64,000 nt of DNA, from positions 12,318,518-12,382,517 of the forward strand of contig JAKZAP010000022.1 of the NCBI GenBank assembly GCA_023053575.1. Direction: 5' to 3'. Within the stretch, counting starts at the first letter, position 1. Each line of letters opens with the position of its first letter. Of this stretch, positions 22,108 to 32,629 are shown in pieces. Made by a program: the position numbers and the translations under genes. Below the pieces are notes generated by a model, which was given only the letters and a program-made list of their open reading frames with translations, made no database searches and was not told the origin of the DNA. The stretch is from Branchinecta lynchi (Eukaryota > Arthropoda > Branchiopoda > Anostraca > Branchinectidae).

Positions 22108-23232
22108 TTCCTCACTATACTCGCTGGCAGGGGGTGGCAACTCAGAGGTGCGTTCCATGTCCGCATCAAGTTGGAAATCGTTTGAACTCCCGTCCGGGAA
22201 GTTAAGTCTATGGTAATCGCTGGGTTGTTGGAAGCTTCGACGTGGGGATTGCCACTTGGTATTCCGTGCTTTGACATCCCGAACGCTTGTGCGGTACCGG
22301 TCTTCCGGACTGATAATCGAATCCAGCTTCCTGGATCTTTTATCACTCCCTACACCCGAGCTAACACCCTGGGCATAGCTAAAATCCCCACCCTGGCTGC
22401 CACTTGGATGCACAACTTCACTTATAGTGTTATTGGGTATCTCCCTTCTCACTGTTTCCGACCCTTCTGGGATGGTTCCTGGTACCGGTTGCCTCACCTC
22501 AACTACGGTTGATGCCGTGCTACTCGCGTCACTCTCCCCTAGATTTTCGTTTGGTTCTCTATTGCGGAATGTCAGCTGGGGTTCTACTTTTCGGGGGCGG
22601 TTCTCTTCTCTCACTTTTTCATCGTTTGCGTCGTACAAAAACATCCTTCCATCTATGTAAAGTCGCGTTCCTCTAAGCCGTACCTCGCGACCTTCTCTAA
22701 TTGCTCTACTCATTACCGGCTTTAGCTGTTCACGGGCGTGACGCTCAGCGATTGTATAATCAGGCGCAACAGCTACACCGTCTCCTTGGAGTTTCCGGCC
22801 ATTTCGCAGAATGAAGTTACGCAAGTCCACTGAGTTGAATTTTATCAGTATCGGTCCTGTGCGAAATCGGACCGAGTCTCTTATTTCGTGTCGCCCTAAT
22901 TTAAGTTCGGGAAAACGCGAATTGAAGTATGTAATGACTTCCACAGAGAGCGGGATTCGTGATGGGTTCGTTTGGTGGAAATTGAACATCATAAGGTTTG
23001 CGCGTTTGGCTTCTGCTTCCAAAAACTCTATCCTATTTTTTGACTCGTTTAATGCTACTTTCATCCGCGCCATGTCGTGAGCCAGTCTTTCATCTGTCGA
23101 CTTCCGGTTCTGTATATATTGCTGCACATCGTTCATTTGCAGCTGAATTGACTTAATGTGTTCTGACAGTGGAGGGATCAAATCCAGTTTAAAGTTTATT
23201 TCCTCGAGATACTGCCGTGATGCATCAGACAT
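22105..23232 (-). CDS. LINE ORF1 protein: coiled coil plus RRM-like RNA-binding domain, 375 aa
   Basis: Nucleic-acid-binding chaperone of the retrotransposon, expected to coat the element's RNA. The ATG at 23230-23232 (MSDASRQYLEEINF) is preferred over an upstream GTG in the same frame. Residues about 5-75 are helical and heptad-like (coiled coil). Then comes an RRM-like block with RANLMMFNF and TGPILIKFNS strands, followed by DYTIAERHAREQLKPVMSRA and RLRGTRLYIDGRMFLYD, resembling the C-terminal domain of L1-type ORF1 proteins. The last 160 residues are Ser/Pro/Arg-rich and probably disordered. No CCHC knuckle is present. It ends with a TAG (22105-22107) in frame with ORF2. Confidence 0.8.
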   Translation of the reverse strand: MSDASRQYLEEINFKLDLIPPLSEHIKSIQLQMNDVQQYIQNRKSTDERLAHDMARMKVALNESKNRIEFLEAEAKRANLMMFNFHQTNPSRIPLSVEVITYFNSRFPELKLGRHEIRDSVRFRTGPILIKFNSVDLRNFILRNGRKLQGDGVAVAPDYTIAERHAREQLKPVMSRAIREGREVRLRGTRLYIDGRMFLYDANDEKVREENRPRKVEPQLTFRNREPNENLGESDASSTASTVVEVRQPVPGTIPEGSETVRREIPNNTISEVVHPSGSQGGDFSYAQGVSSGVGSDKRSRKLDSIISPEDRYRTSVRDVKARNTKWQSPRRSFQQPSDYHRLNFPDGSSNDFQLDADMERTSELPPPASEYSEE

Positions 23233-23489
23233 TTTTTTTTCTTTTCTGATGTACTTGCAGTCACTAAAGAACAGGCTGATCGGCACCTTTCCCGTCACTT
23301 ACTTGGCCGAAACTCTCACTCCGACGCGTACAATCTTTCCTGTATATTCCAAAAATGTTATTAGCCTCGAAATGCTCACAGATCCGTATCACTTCTCTCT
23401 TAAATAACAAGTTCACCTGGCGCGCTCTCTTCGGAGGTGCAACCGGTTTGACTGCTGCCAGGCGACACCTCTGGTCTTGTTTTTTTTTA

Positions 23490-24660
23490 TTCCAGATCCT
23501 TCCGTCTTTCTGTCACCACCCTTACTCTCGAACCAATGAGTATGTTTTTAATCTCTAAAAGTGAGATGGAGCAAAGTTTTTAGGAAGAAAGAAGAGACTT
23601 AAAGCAGAAACAAACTAAACTACTTTAAAGGACACCTGAATGAAGAGTACCAAGTACCATCCCTATCTGTATGACTTCCGTTAACATTGCCTGCAAAAAA
23701 CTTCATTTGTCTTTATTCTAGCACCGAACAATTTTAGAAATGAACAAATGTCTCCAATCAACCCTTCGTCTGGAATATTTTTTAACCAGCTAAGCCCAAA
23801 CGTATATTTAGAAGAAATTCCAATACGATCCGGCCAGCGCTGTATAAGATTTGAATGAATTGCGCTTTTTGTCTTGGAGTCTGCATGTGCAAACCTCCAG
23901 AAACGAACATCCCTATTTTGAAAACGTCAGGCTCAGGAGAAGAATGCTCTCCGTGGCCATGTCTGTAAATGCATTCTCCACGGTGTGTTCAAGTATGGTT
24001 TCATTATTCAGGTGTCCTTTAAACCTAAAGAGCAACGACAAGGCAAACAGACTAATATCACCTCCCCTCTTACATTTGTTCTATGACATCCGCCGCTCTC
24101 TTACACAGCTTTCTGTACCTTTTTTTTAGTTCCTTGATCTAATTATAATACTTTCGTTAAGAGTTTTACTTTAATAACCTATCCAGGTGAATATAAAGAT
24201 CCTGAATTGAAGGTAGTACAAAACTGATCACAAGTAAAACTTACCATCGTATGCGTTCAAAGACAGAAAGTAAACTAACTCCGCAACAGAATGGACACTG
24301 GTTAATATCTACTCCCCGGATTTTGGACTGACGGGAACCAGTTTTGTCCCTACCTTGAGAATAAGCAACACGTAGATACAAAATTTCCAAAAATTTTATC
24401 CGGCTCCAGGCGTTATTGCTTTATTTACTCTAGAGGCCTGCTCATAATTTCTGAAAAAACCTGATATCTGAAAAACTGGTTGGATGAGGTATTCTGGGTG
24501 GTTGGTCGTTGCAAGGGGCATTACCCTCAGTAATTATGGAAAGTCTTAGTGGTATTACCCCATCCATTCTTCATTTTTTCATTTTTCGTTAGGACGCTTG
24601 GAACATCTGAGAGTCAAAGAAGTGTTGAGGGGTGCACTCCTTTGGATGACAGAGGGATCA
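23490..24660. other. Unassigned upstream flank of the LINE
   Basis: No repeat match except short segments. A 92-codon frame (23851-24129) has no recognisable motif. Confidence 0.35.
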
Positions 24661-24670
24661 TCCTTGCATC

Positions 24671-24982
24671 CAGAGGCGTTAATAGCCAAAATATTTGGGG
24701 GGGGGACGACGTATTTACCGACTGGCTGATAATTTTTACCGACTTTTTCTGCACATAAGAAGACTGTTTTCAACAACAAAATGATATATTTTTTTTTAAA
24801 TTGACCGATTTTCCGAAAAATCCACTGGTTTTCAGAAAACCCGACTATTTTGAGGAAAATCGACCAATTTTTAGAAAAACGACTGTTTTCATGAAGAAAA
24901 TCAACTGTTCTGACGAAAAACCGAGACAGACTGGCCGACAGCATTAGGGGCGTTCTCCTCCCCCCCCGTCGTGACGCCCCTG
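24671..24982. mobile_element. hAT-like MITE, 8-bp target duplication CTTGCATC
   Basis: Ends CAGAGGCGTTAATAGCC and GTCGTGACGCCCCTG, flanked by CTTGCATC on both sides (24663-24670, 24983-24990). The interior is a run of short CGACTGTTTTC/CGACCAATTTT motifs, 312 bp in all. Confidence 0.8.
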
Positions 24983-25014
24983 CTTGCATCTTCAATATCC
25001 ACATCGGTCACTTT

Positions 25015-25562
25015 TAAAGGTGCATTTTTTTGTATGTAATTTCACTGTAGTTTGACGTATTTTGTATCAGTTATGAAAGTACAATATGTGTACCGTTTTA
25101 TTTGTCCTTTACACTGTCAGAAGTTTCATAACAAATAACACAAGGATGCGCTGTCTCAACAGATAATTTGTAGCAGATAACACTTCGGATGTTATCTGTT
25201 GTGTTTCAAAGTGTTATCCATAATGAGCGTTACCATCAGGAAGAACCGAAAAACCGCCAAAAATTATCTGCCGAGTTTTCCGATATCATAACAATAAAGA
25301 ATAAAACCAGTAGATGCTTTTTTGGCTCTTCCTGACAAAGCTTATTATGCATAACGTTTCATGCATAATGTTTTCAAACACAACAGATAACATCCCAAGT
25401 GTTATCTGTTACGCATTGTCTGTGGAAATCGCGCATCCTTGTGCTATCTGTTATGAAACTACTGACAGTGTACACATACTGTACTTTCATAACTGAAACA
25501 AAAGTACGTCAGACTACAGTGAAACTACAACGAAACTACATAAAAAAAACGCACCTTAAGTC
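25015..25562. repeat. 548-bp foldback element
   Basis: Outer arms 25015-25110 and 25470-25562 are inverted copies (GTTATGAAAGTACA). The inner element 25111-25469 has ends CACTGTCAGAAGTTTCATAA and its diverged complement, with further internal inverted ATAACATC/GATGTTAT segments. A partial relative lies at 13373-13640 (CACTGTCGGAAGTTTCATAA). Confidence 0.7.
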
Positions 25563-26274
25563 ACTAATAGGTGGTTCGAGTGAGAGGGTTACTCACCTCT
25601 TCCCATATTTCATAGATTCCCACTCTCAGTATGTTTTGAGTTTCACTGATTGATAAGGAAGGTTTTTCCCGAGATTCGGGAATCCACTTTCCAGCGAGCG
25701 AAGCCCATTGTGAAAACTGTGGGATATCACTTTCCACTTTGATTGATTGCGAAGACCCATGGAAAACTTAAAATCACCGGGAAAATATAGAACTCGAAAC
25801 CTTTACAATAAATATGGTTCACTGGACATGCCTTCGATTCTCCTATATTTTATCGAAATAATCTTGAATTACGCTTGTTCTATGTTTTGCATTATTTTGT
25901 GACTCTTGCATATTTTTTCCAACAACTTCAAAGTTCTGACCGAAGGATTCAGCTTTCCGCGGAGCTTTCAAATAACTTTCTGTAATCACTTTTCGAGAAA
26001 GCTTCTTCGGTTTTCAAAGAACGAAAACGGCTGGAAACTTCGGTAACTTCTAGAAGCAGGCCAAAAACCGTTGGAAAGTGATTCCGCCTTTAGTTTCCAG
26101 CTCGCGAAAACCCTCATAATTATAGTCTCATGTTTGGAGATTTTCAGAATGAGTTTCTCTATTCTAACTAGATCTACGTTGCCTGGGCGACTAAAGTGCT
26201 TTGCCGACTAAAGTGTTGCGAGAGCAATACTTTGGTTTTGTTTCTTCGCTTTTCGTCCCATCGAGGTTTCCAAA

Positions 26275-26620
26275 TTGGTATGAATGAATGAAGAATTTAT
26301 TTCCAAAAGCCCGTGGGCCCATGGCAGGAAAACAAAATAAACACAAAATAACACTCAAAAATACAATATTTACCCTAAAAGGAGGGAACCCTTACTACAA
26401 AAAACGCTCCCGATGCTCCATAGCCTGCTTGAGAAACCTCCCAAGCCGACGACGATGACCGAAATTATTCTTCCCAATAACCTTAACCAATTGCTCTTCT
26501 TCCATCCTATCGTGCCCACAAATCTCTTTACGCAAATCGTTTGGATCAACGATGCAAAATACATGCAAAATATCGCACCAGATGCAAAATATCCTCCCCT
26601 ACTGAACCACACAGGGCAGA
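26275..26620 (-). pseudogene. LINE ORF2 C-terminal fragment with 3' UTR
   Basis: The minus strand reads DPNDLRKEICGHDRMEEEQL, then VKVIGKNNFGHRRRLGRFLK, ending at a TAG (26395-26397). This is the kind of C-terminus expected after a CPxC zinc knuckle; CPVW in another frame just upstream shows a frameshift and loss of a Cys. Downstream lies CCATGGGCCCACGGGCTTTT and a CATTCATTCAT-type tail, resembling the 3' ends of the LINEs at 18.6 and 59.9 kb. It is 5'-truncated. Confidence 0.7.
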
Positions 26621-26738
26621 AGTAAGGAGCAGAACGTAACTTAATTTTACCTATAAACTTTCTTCTTTACTCCAATGGGAGAGAATCCGCCCACAGACTC
26701 ACCATCCATTTTAGTTCCTCTGGTCTAAGCTCCGCTTT

Positions 26739-28212
26739 AAACAAGACCAAAGGTTTCGAAGGGATCCCAAAAATTCAATATTTGATCTAGACAATTGGAT
26801 CTTGTCTTCGCCAGATCCAGTCTTCGCCAGACTCCTTGAACATTTTTACTATTAAAATTCAAAAACAGATTAAGGCCAAAAAGCTAATCATCTGAGAAAA
26901 CCAAGTTCAGATATGGATTCAGCATGTTCTTATAAGTCATATCTGTTTTGACGAAAACTTCCTGCCTTACTTCTGCCAATTTCCCGGTTTCGACCGAATT
27001 CCGGAACTATCCGTCTGGAAAAAAAAAAGAAAGCTAAAAACGAACTCAGCGTATCTTCTTTCCCCTATATTGAACATCTAATCATCTTTAAATCGAAATT
27101 TAACTTATAACAAATTTTGCGGTTCCTGCCGGATTCCGGGTGAACTATATGTCCGGGTAAACAAGACCAAACGTTTCGATGGGATCCCAAAAATTAAATA
27201 TTTACAGACAATCGGGTCTTGTAGCGGTCCAGTGGTAATCATCGGAGAAGACGAAGTTCAAATATGGATTCAGCATGTGAGTTTACCTTATAGCCCGCGT
27301 CATGTCTACTTTGATGAAAGTTCCTGACTTACTTCTGCCAAATTTCCGGTTTCAGTCGGATTCCGGGCGAACTACTTGTCTTGCAAAAAAATGAAGCTCA
27401 GAAACAGATTTAGCGTATCTCCATACCATCCATATCTCCATAATCAACTTCACATAAAACTTCAACTTTTAACACATTTTCCGATTTCAGCAGGATTCGT
27501 GGTTTAATGTGTCCAGGTATAAAATGATTGTCACACACGAATACGACATGCCTTCTTACCCATAAATCGAACACCTAATGAAATTCATATAAAACTTTAA
27601 CTAACAGATTTTCCGGTTATGGTCGGATTCCGGGCGATCTACTTGTCCGGCGACAAAATACTTGTCATATTCGGATTCAGCATACTTCAGTATCCTTAAT
27701 CGAACCTTCCGGACTTTTGACAAACTTTCCGGTTTTGGCCGGATTCCGGCCGATCTACTTGTCAAACGAGGAAATGGAAATCATTTTCGTATTCGGATTC
27801 AGCATGTCTCCTTACCTCTAAATCGGATATCTAATCAACTTCAGATAAAACTTTTACATTTTAACAAACTTTCCGGTTTTAGCCGGATTCCAGGTAAATT
27901 ACTTGTCCGGCGAGAAGATGGTTTTCACATTCGTGTTCAGCATGTCGTCTTACCCCGTAATCAACTATCTCATTAGCTTTTAAAAATATTTTTCGCCCCT
28001 TAATTTGAAACCCCTCCCCCTCCCCTAAATATGCAGCTACCGGGCCCATCTAAGATCTCGACCTTTCCCGTGACTCGAACAGTCCTCACACCAAGTTTAA
28101 TCAGAATACCTCATTCCTTTCGAGAGTTATCGTGCTGACAGACGGACGGACAGACGGACAACTTTTGCGATGTCATAGGTATCCCTCCACTTACGTTTTG
28201 GGATCCCAAAAA
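26739..28212 (+). mobile_element. Family B element(s), composite (Helentron-associated-like architecture)
   Basis: Two 5' ends (AACAAGACCAAAGGTTTCG at 26739 and AACAAGACCAAACGTTTCG near 27165) share one 3' end. The interior holds diverged units of about 137 bp (GGCCGGATTCCGGGCGA; TCAGCATGTCTCC). The 3' part carries CCAAGTTTAATCAGAATACC, the microsatellite GACGGACGGACAGACGG, then GATGTCATAGGTATCCCTCC and the terminal palindrome TTTTGGGATCCCAAAAA (28197-28212), which repeats the 5' subterminal GGGATCCCAAAAAT. Family A shares this plan but not this sequence. Confidence 0.5.
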
Positions 28213-28277
28213 TGATTGTCATACACGGATTCAGCAGCTCTTCTTACCCCTAAAGCGGATATCCAATCAACTACAAA

Positions 28278-28400
28278 CAGGGGCGTCACTAGCCTTTTAC
28301 CTTTGGGGGGGGGGACGTCCGGTTTGTGCCGACGGACTAAAAAATGTGCCGACACTTCACGACATTTCCCGCCAGCACAGAATAGAACCGGGGTAAACCT
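28278..28400. mobile_element. hAT-like MITE, one end only
   Basis: Starts CAGGGGCGTCACTAGCC with a G-run and GTGCCGACGG interior, as in the other copies. The opposite end is not found. Confidence 0.4.
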
Positions 28401-28404
28401 AACT

Positions 28405-29035
28405 GTAATGCATCAGTTGAGATTATTCCTTTGGTGTAATTTCGTATTTTAAGTTCACATATTTTGCTTTTCATTTTAGCCTTCGCTAAAAAGCGAAGGT
28501 TCCAACGACTGTACCAAGAACAAGTTAAACTAAGCGCCGCAGGCGAAATTTTTTAAATCTGCCTTTTTTCCGGAAAAATTTTGCTATACCTACCATACAA
28601 GTTCTAGCTTTTAAGGTGTTTCAGCGAATTTCAATCCTAAAACGCCAAGCCAAGCTAAATGAAACACTTTTTGTGACACTGTAACAACGCATCAATTGAG
28701 GTCATCCCTTTGGTATAACTTCGTATTTTAAAGTTCACATATTCGGCTTTTCATTTTAACTTTCGCTGGAAAGCGAAGCTTCCAACGACTGTACCAAGGC
28801 AAGTTAAAGCAAGCGCCGCAGGCGAAATTTTTTTAATCTGTTTTTTGGCAGAAAATTCAGCTATAGTACGATACACTTTCCGGCTTTTAACGTGTTTCAA
28901 ACCCCGAGAATTTCTATCCTAAAAGAAAACTAAATGATACACCATTCTTCCAAATAGGGAATACTACAAAATGCGCAGCAGGCGAAATTTTGTGTAAAAC
29001 TTACTGTAATCCGTCAGTTGATATTGTTCCTCTGA
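28405..29035. repeat. Tandem repeat of about 280-310 bp, 2.2 copies
   Basis: ATCAGTTGAGATTATTCCTT (28411), ATCAATTGAGGTCATCCCTT (28689) and CGTCAGTTGATATTGTTCCT (29002) start successive units. Each contains AAGCGAAG...TTCCAACGACTGTACC and GCGCCGCAGGCGAAATTTT. Confidence 0.65.
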
Positions 29036-29040
29036 TGTAG

Positions 29041-29248
29041 GCTCTTGGAAAGTGAAAGTGCTAAAGACGGTCGGGTACTATCTTTACAAAAAGTTACTTC
29101 GAAGTAACGCTCTTCCTTGTGCTCCCCGTAACTTTTTGACAAGCTGGAACGGTGAAAGTGACTGAAAAGTAACTATTTAGTAACTTTCGGGGCAAGCTGG
29201 AACGAACCCAGTACCCGACCGTCTTTAGCACTTTCACTTTCCAAGAGC
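29041..29248. mobile_element. MITE with perfect 39-bp terminal inverted repeats
   Basis: Begins GCTCTTGGAAAGTGAAAGTG; the same sequence occurs inverted at 29210-29248. The interior has inverted AAGTAAC/GTTACTT pieces. A related sequence lies at 30060-30150. Confidence 0.75.
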
Positions 29249-29254
29249 CGTCTC

Positions 29255-31490
29255 GAGAGGTGAACTCGGGGCAGCAAAGTGAGACAAGGTGTAATTGCAA
29301 AAGTGATCAGGACATTATTGTGTGATTTTCAGCTGTACTTGGCCTTTAGCTTCTCGTCAAATATGATTCGTTGATTACCCCCCCCCCCCCCACCCCAAAA
29401 AAAACCAACAAATAATCCAGTAAACATCGTTGATGGTTTACTGGTCAGTCTGGTGACTTGATTGGGACTGTGGCAGGAATGACATTCAAATGTCTATTAT
29501 TCAGATGGCAATTTTTCACTATAATTTATTAAATTTCAAATGAAACTTTAATAATAATATATATTAAATTCATCACATTTATTTAGAGGTGAAGACTTTT
29601 CTGTTGCTTTGTCTTATTTATTATTATTGTCATTATTACTGTATACACTGTAGGAGAAGAAGCTAAAAATCTATCTAATGAACCTTGTTAACCACCTATA
29701 ACATCATTGGGTTCCAGATTCTAGAATCTGGGCGTTCATTCCTAATAAGGACTGCTAAAAAATTTGCACGGGAATAAGAAAGACTGTTTCTATTCCGGCT
29801 AGGAAATAATTACGTGACAATAAGGATTTAGCGACCAAAAAGACACAACCGGAATAAAGATAAAGAATTAACGGACATAGTCATTGTCACGGCTCCATTT
29901 ACAAGCCTGAAGCATTAGCTCCTCTTCTCCTTCACTTGAAGAAACTGTTGCGAACTAATTATCAAGCCGTTATTATGCAGCAAAAACAAACAATTTGTAT
30001 CTCTTAATCCTTCCCCATGCTGTCCCCATCTCTTCTTGCGTTCAAGAAACACGCGTTATCTCGTCCCGTAGTAACTTCGTCCGTTCCAGGTAGTAGTTAA
30101 TTTGTGACGTCACACGTAGTTACTCCGAAGTAACTACGGAGAGGAGCTGGAACGAACCCTATGACTTTAGTTGTCTTTGTGACATGGTTTGATGCTGATC
30201 CGCATCAACATCATCACTTGATTATGTCCGGTATAGACATGACAATATCCTAACATAACATCTTGTTGAGAGAGGAGATCTTTTGTAAATCCTACTGAAC
30301 AGTATATATTTATTTGTTGAGAGAGAAAAAGAAGAGTGCGTCTGAGCCCTAGACTACCTAGGACATCCCTACCCCTCGTTTAGTTGATTGGTTTGAGAGT
30401 GGAACTTAAGGCCAGGCCCTCTGGTCTTCAGATTTCCACGCTATCCAACAGGTCCCAGTGACCCTATTCAAGACCTAGCCTTATCCACCACCCTTGAAAC
30501 CACATCATCACTATTCCCTGGCCAAAGATTGAAAATTAATTGTCTTTTTTGTGTGTTTGAGTTTTACTTATTATCTTTCATTTACTCCGCTTTTTCAAAA
30601 TGGCGGGTTACAAATAAATTACTTACTTACTTACTTCCGAAAACAAGTTCAGGTCGGTTAAGTCGTTTTTTTTTTCATTTCTTCTCGATGCTAGAGGGGG
30701 TCTAACCTCTATTTATTCAAACGATGTTTATCCAACCAATGCTGTTTGACAGCCTGACGAGGACCCTTGCCAAGAAGGGCCGAAATATCGCTGATGAAGA
30801 ATCGTAGCTGACGTATATCCGTTTTAAACATTGTTTGAATAAATTTTTCATAGTCAGCTTGGGCTCAATGAGGGTCTAACCTCTGTGGTTTTTAACTTCC
30901 AGCTGCAACAATAATAGGTATCTTTCGGTCCACATTCGTACAAAACACCTAACCGATTATGTATTTCGGAAGCCCATTACAATGGCATACCTAGCCTGGA
31001 CGTTTTGTGTAGGTAAAGTAATCATAAGTATTAAGTTCAGCGTTAACCATCATTCATTCTTTCATTTATTCGTACGACACAAACTACAGAACATAAATAT
31101 AAGATAAGAAACAAGACCCCCTGAAGCTATCTTGTTGGGGACCGCACTAACCTACACTGAAAATATTTTTACAATATTTACATCACATTACAAGCATAAA
31201 TAAGCTATATATAGAAAAATGTTAATCGTTCTTTAACATATTGCGAAAACAAGAAGGTTTAGCTTTGAAGTTTTCTATAAGACTTTTGAAAATAATTTGG
31301 TAAAATCCTTCTGTTTTTTGTTTGTTTTTAGGATTTTGTAGTTTTCGTAATAACGTTGAGAGCGTGGGCTGATTGCATGGCAAACCAAAATTCACCCAGG
31401 CGCGGAGAATTTGAATTTAAACAAAGTCCTGCTTTTCCAGGGCTGAAGAGGCATATCTGAGAAGTTAAGCCTGTAGAAAAGTAGGAAAAT
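29255..31490. other. Mostly unassigned
   Basis: Contains a C-run (29380-29390), a relative of the 29041 MITE (30060-30150), a TTACTTAC tetranucleotide run (30621-30637) and one family F copy (30740-30875). No gene seen. Confidence 0.35.
30750..30793 (+). ncRNA. Hammerhead-ribozyme-like motif, subtype 2
   Basis: Stem I CAGC/GCTG, core CTGACGA (30754-30760), the same stem II as subtype 1, GAAA (30782-30785), TAT, H17 = C at 30789. Stem I differs from subtype 1 by a compensatory change on both strands. Downstream is the family sequence ending GTTTGAATAAAT, then GTCAGCTTGGGCTC. Confidence 0.6.
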
Positions 31491-31572
31491 GATTTTAAAT
31501 TTTCCTTCAGCCCAAGCTGACTGCGGATCGTGTTTGATAGTGCAAAATGGATACGTCAGCTGCATTTTGTTA

Positions 31573-31616
31573 GAGCTATATTTTGGTCCTTCTTGGCAAG
31601 GGTCCTCTTCAGGCTC
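31573..31616 (-). ncRNA. Hammerhead-like motif, degenerate
   Basis: GAGC/GCTC stem I and CTGAAGAG are intact, but GAAA is AAAA. The inverted partial partner at 31717-31741 (GAGCCAGAAGAGGACCC) is broken inside stem II. Confidence 0.4.
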
Positions 31617-31822
31617 AAAGCCGTTCAAGTTGGAAAAAGGAACTTGTGGGAAAACAAAATTTGTTGGAAAAGGAACTTGTTGGTTTTCCCACAAGTTCGT
31701 CTTTCCAACTTGAACGGCTTTGAGCCAGAAGAGGACCCTTAAATATTCTTTGAGCCCAAGCTTACTTTGAAACAGTTATTCAAACAATGTGTACAACGGA
31801 TATGTCAGCTACGATTCTTCAT

Positions 31823-31866
31823 CAGCGATATTTCGGCCCTTCTTGGCAAGGGTCCTCGTCAGGCTG
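31823..31866 (-). ncRNA. Hammerhead-ribozyme-like motif, subtype 2 (inverted partner)
   Basis: The minus strand reads CAGC, CTGACGA, the GGACCC...GGGCC stem-loop, GAAATATC and GCTG, all core positions intact. It faces the plus-strand copy at 31968-32011; together they form a palindrome at about 31777-32056. Confidence 0.6.
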
Positions 31867-31967
31867 TCAATCCTCTGGTTCAACTTCGGGGAACGAAATT
31901 ACAGGTTTGTAATTTTTGAAGGGATTACAGGTTTGTTTCTTTCCCCGAATTTGAACCAGAGGATGGA

Positions 31968-32011
31968 CAGCCTGACGAGGACCCTTGCCAAGAAGGGCCG
32001 AAATATCGCTG
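31968..32011 (+). ncRNA. Hammerhead-ribozyme-like motif, subtype 2
   Basis: CAGC (31968-31971), CTGACGA, stem II, GAAA, TAT, C17 at 32007, GCTG (32008-32011). It is followed 46 nt later by a second, 5'-truncated subtype 1 copy (32057-32096) in the same orientation, giving a tandem arrangement. Confidence 0.6.
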
Positions 32012-32056
32012 ATGAAGAATCGTAGCTGACGTATCCGTTGTAAACATTGTTTGAAT

Positions 32057-32096
32057 AAAAGAGGACCCTTGCCAAGAAGGGCCGAAATATAGCTCT
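32057..32096 (+). ncRNA. Hammerhead-like motif, 5'-truncated
   Basis: Retains AAGAGGACCC...GGGCCGAAATATAGCTC but has lost CTG and the 5' strand of stem I. It lies directly downstream of the intact motif at 31968. Confidence 0.5.
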
Positions 32097-32629
32097 AATA
32101 AAATTAAGCTGACGTATCTGTTTTGCACTATCAAATAAGAAATGAATGTGATATTTTTATTTCATTTTTCGGCAATAGCTTACATTTCTAGTTGGTGAGT
32201 GTTTCAAGCCTAGAGGGACAAGCACATACAGACATCACAAATCCGAAAGAATAAGTTCATTCTATGAAATCGACTATCCCAGGATAACGGAGAAACGAAG
32301 TAACGCATTTTTATCAAGTTTTCAGGAATATTTAAGTGAATAAGTGATATGTTACTAGACGTGTTGGACCCTAAACCTATTCGGTTAAACTTTAAGATTG
32401 TGAGTTAAGACTAAAGATCCTCGACCTTCAACCCACCCTATACTTTTTTTTCATCACGCTTTCCATTTGTCCACAACCCATCCATTAACTAGATAGGTTT
32501 CAAATCCGATTAGTAACAGATGCTGGTCAGCAAGTGGCCTTAACCAACACTCGTCTTGCTAAAACGTCTTTTCGCTTTTGCTGAGGTAACAGGGATTTTC
32601 TTGGCCAGCTTGAAAGCTTTCCATACTTC

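Larger units (their letters stand above)
18618..23480 (-). mobile_element. Near full-length APE-type non-LTR retrotransposon (LINE), about 4.85 kb
   Basis: Order on the minus strand: about 250 nt of 5' leader (23233-23480), ORF1 (22105-23232), ORF2 (18718-22104), a short 3' UTR with the palindrome GGCCAATTGGCT, and a TATATATTCATTCATATTCAT-like tail rather than poly(A). The whole 18718-23298 stretch is a single reading frame with only two internal stops, a TAG between ORF1 and ORF2 and a TAA inside ORF2. Target duplications were not found by eye, so the outer limits are approximate. The clade is not assigned; L1/CR1/Jockey-like features are present, and an RNase H domain was not seen. Confidence 0.88.
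31765..32140. repeat. Family F palindrome plus tandem third unit
   Basis: Positions 31777-31866 and 31968-32056 are inverted copies, and the spacer itself is inverted (ATCCTCTGGTTCAA / TTGAACCAGAGGAT). A third unit of subtype 1 follows in direct orientation to about 32135 (CACTATCAAATAAG). Such mixed inverted and direct terminal repeats are seen in Penelope-like elements; no RT or GIY-YIG coding sequence is present here. Confidence 0.55.

Noticed and set aside
18718..23232. Reassigned genetic code (TAA/TAG read as an amino acid) to explain the two in-frame stops of the LINE
   Set aside because: The cuticular-type gene ends at TAG, other LINE fragments end at TAG at the expected place, and the recombinase lesions include frameshifts, so ordinary decay or local readthrough is simpler.
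30790..30815. Second ribozyme core (CTGATGA) just downstream of the subtype 2 motif
   Set aside because: CTGATGA occurs, but no stem II or GAAA follows at a usable distance; part of it is simply the 3' strand of stem I.
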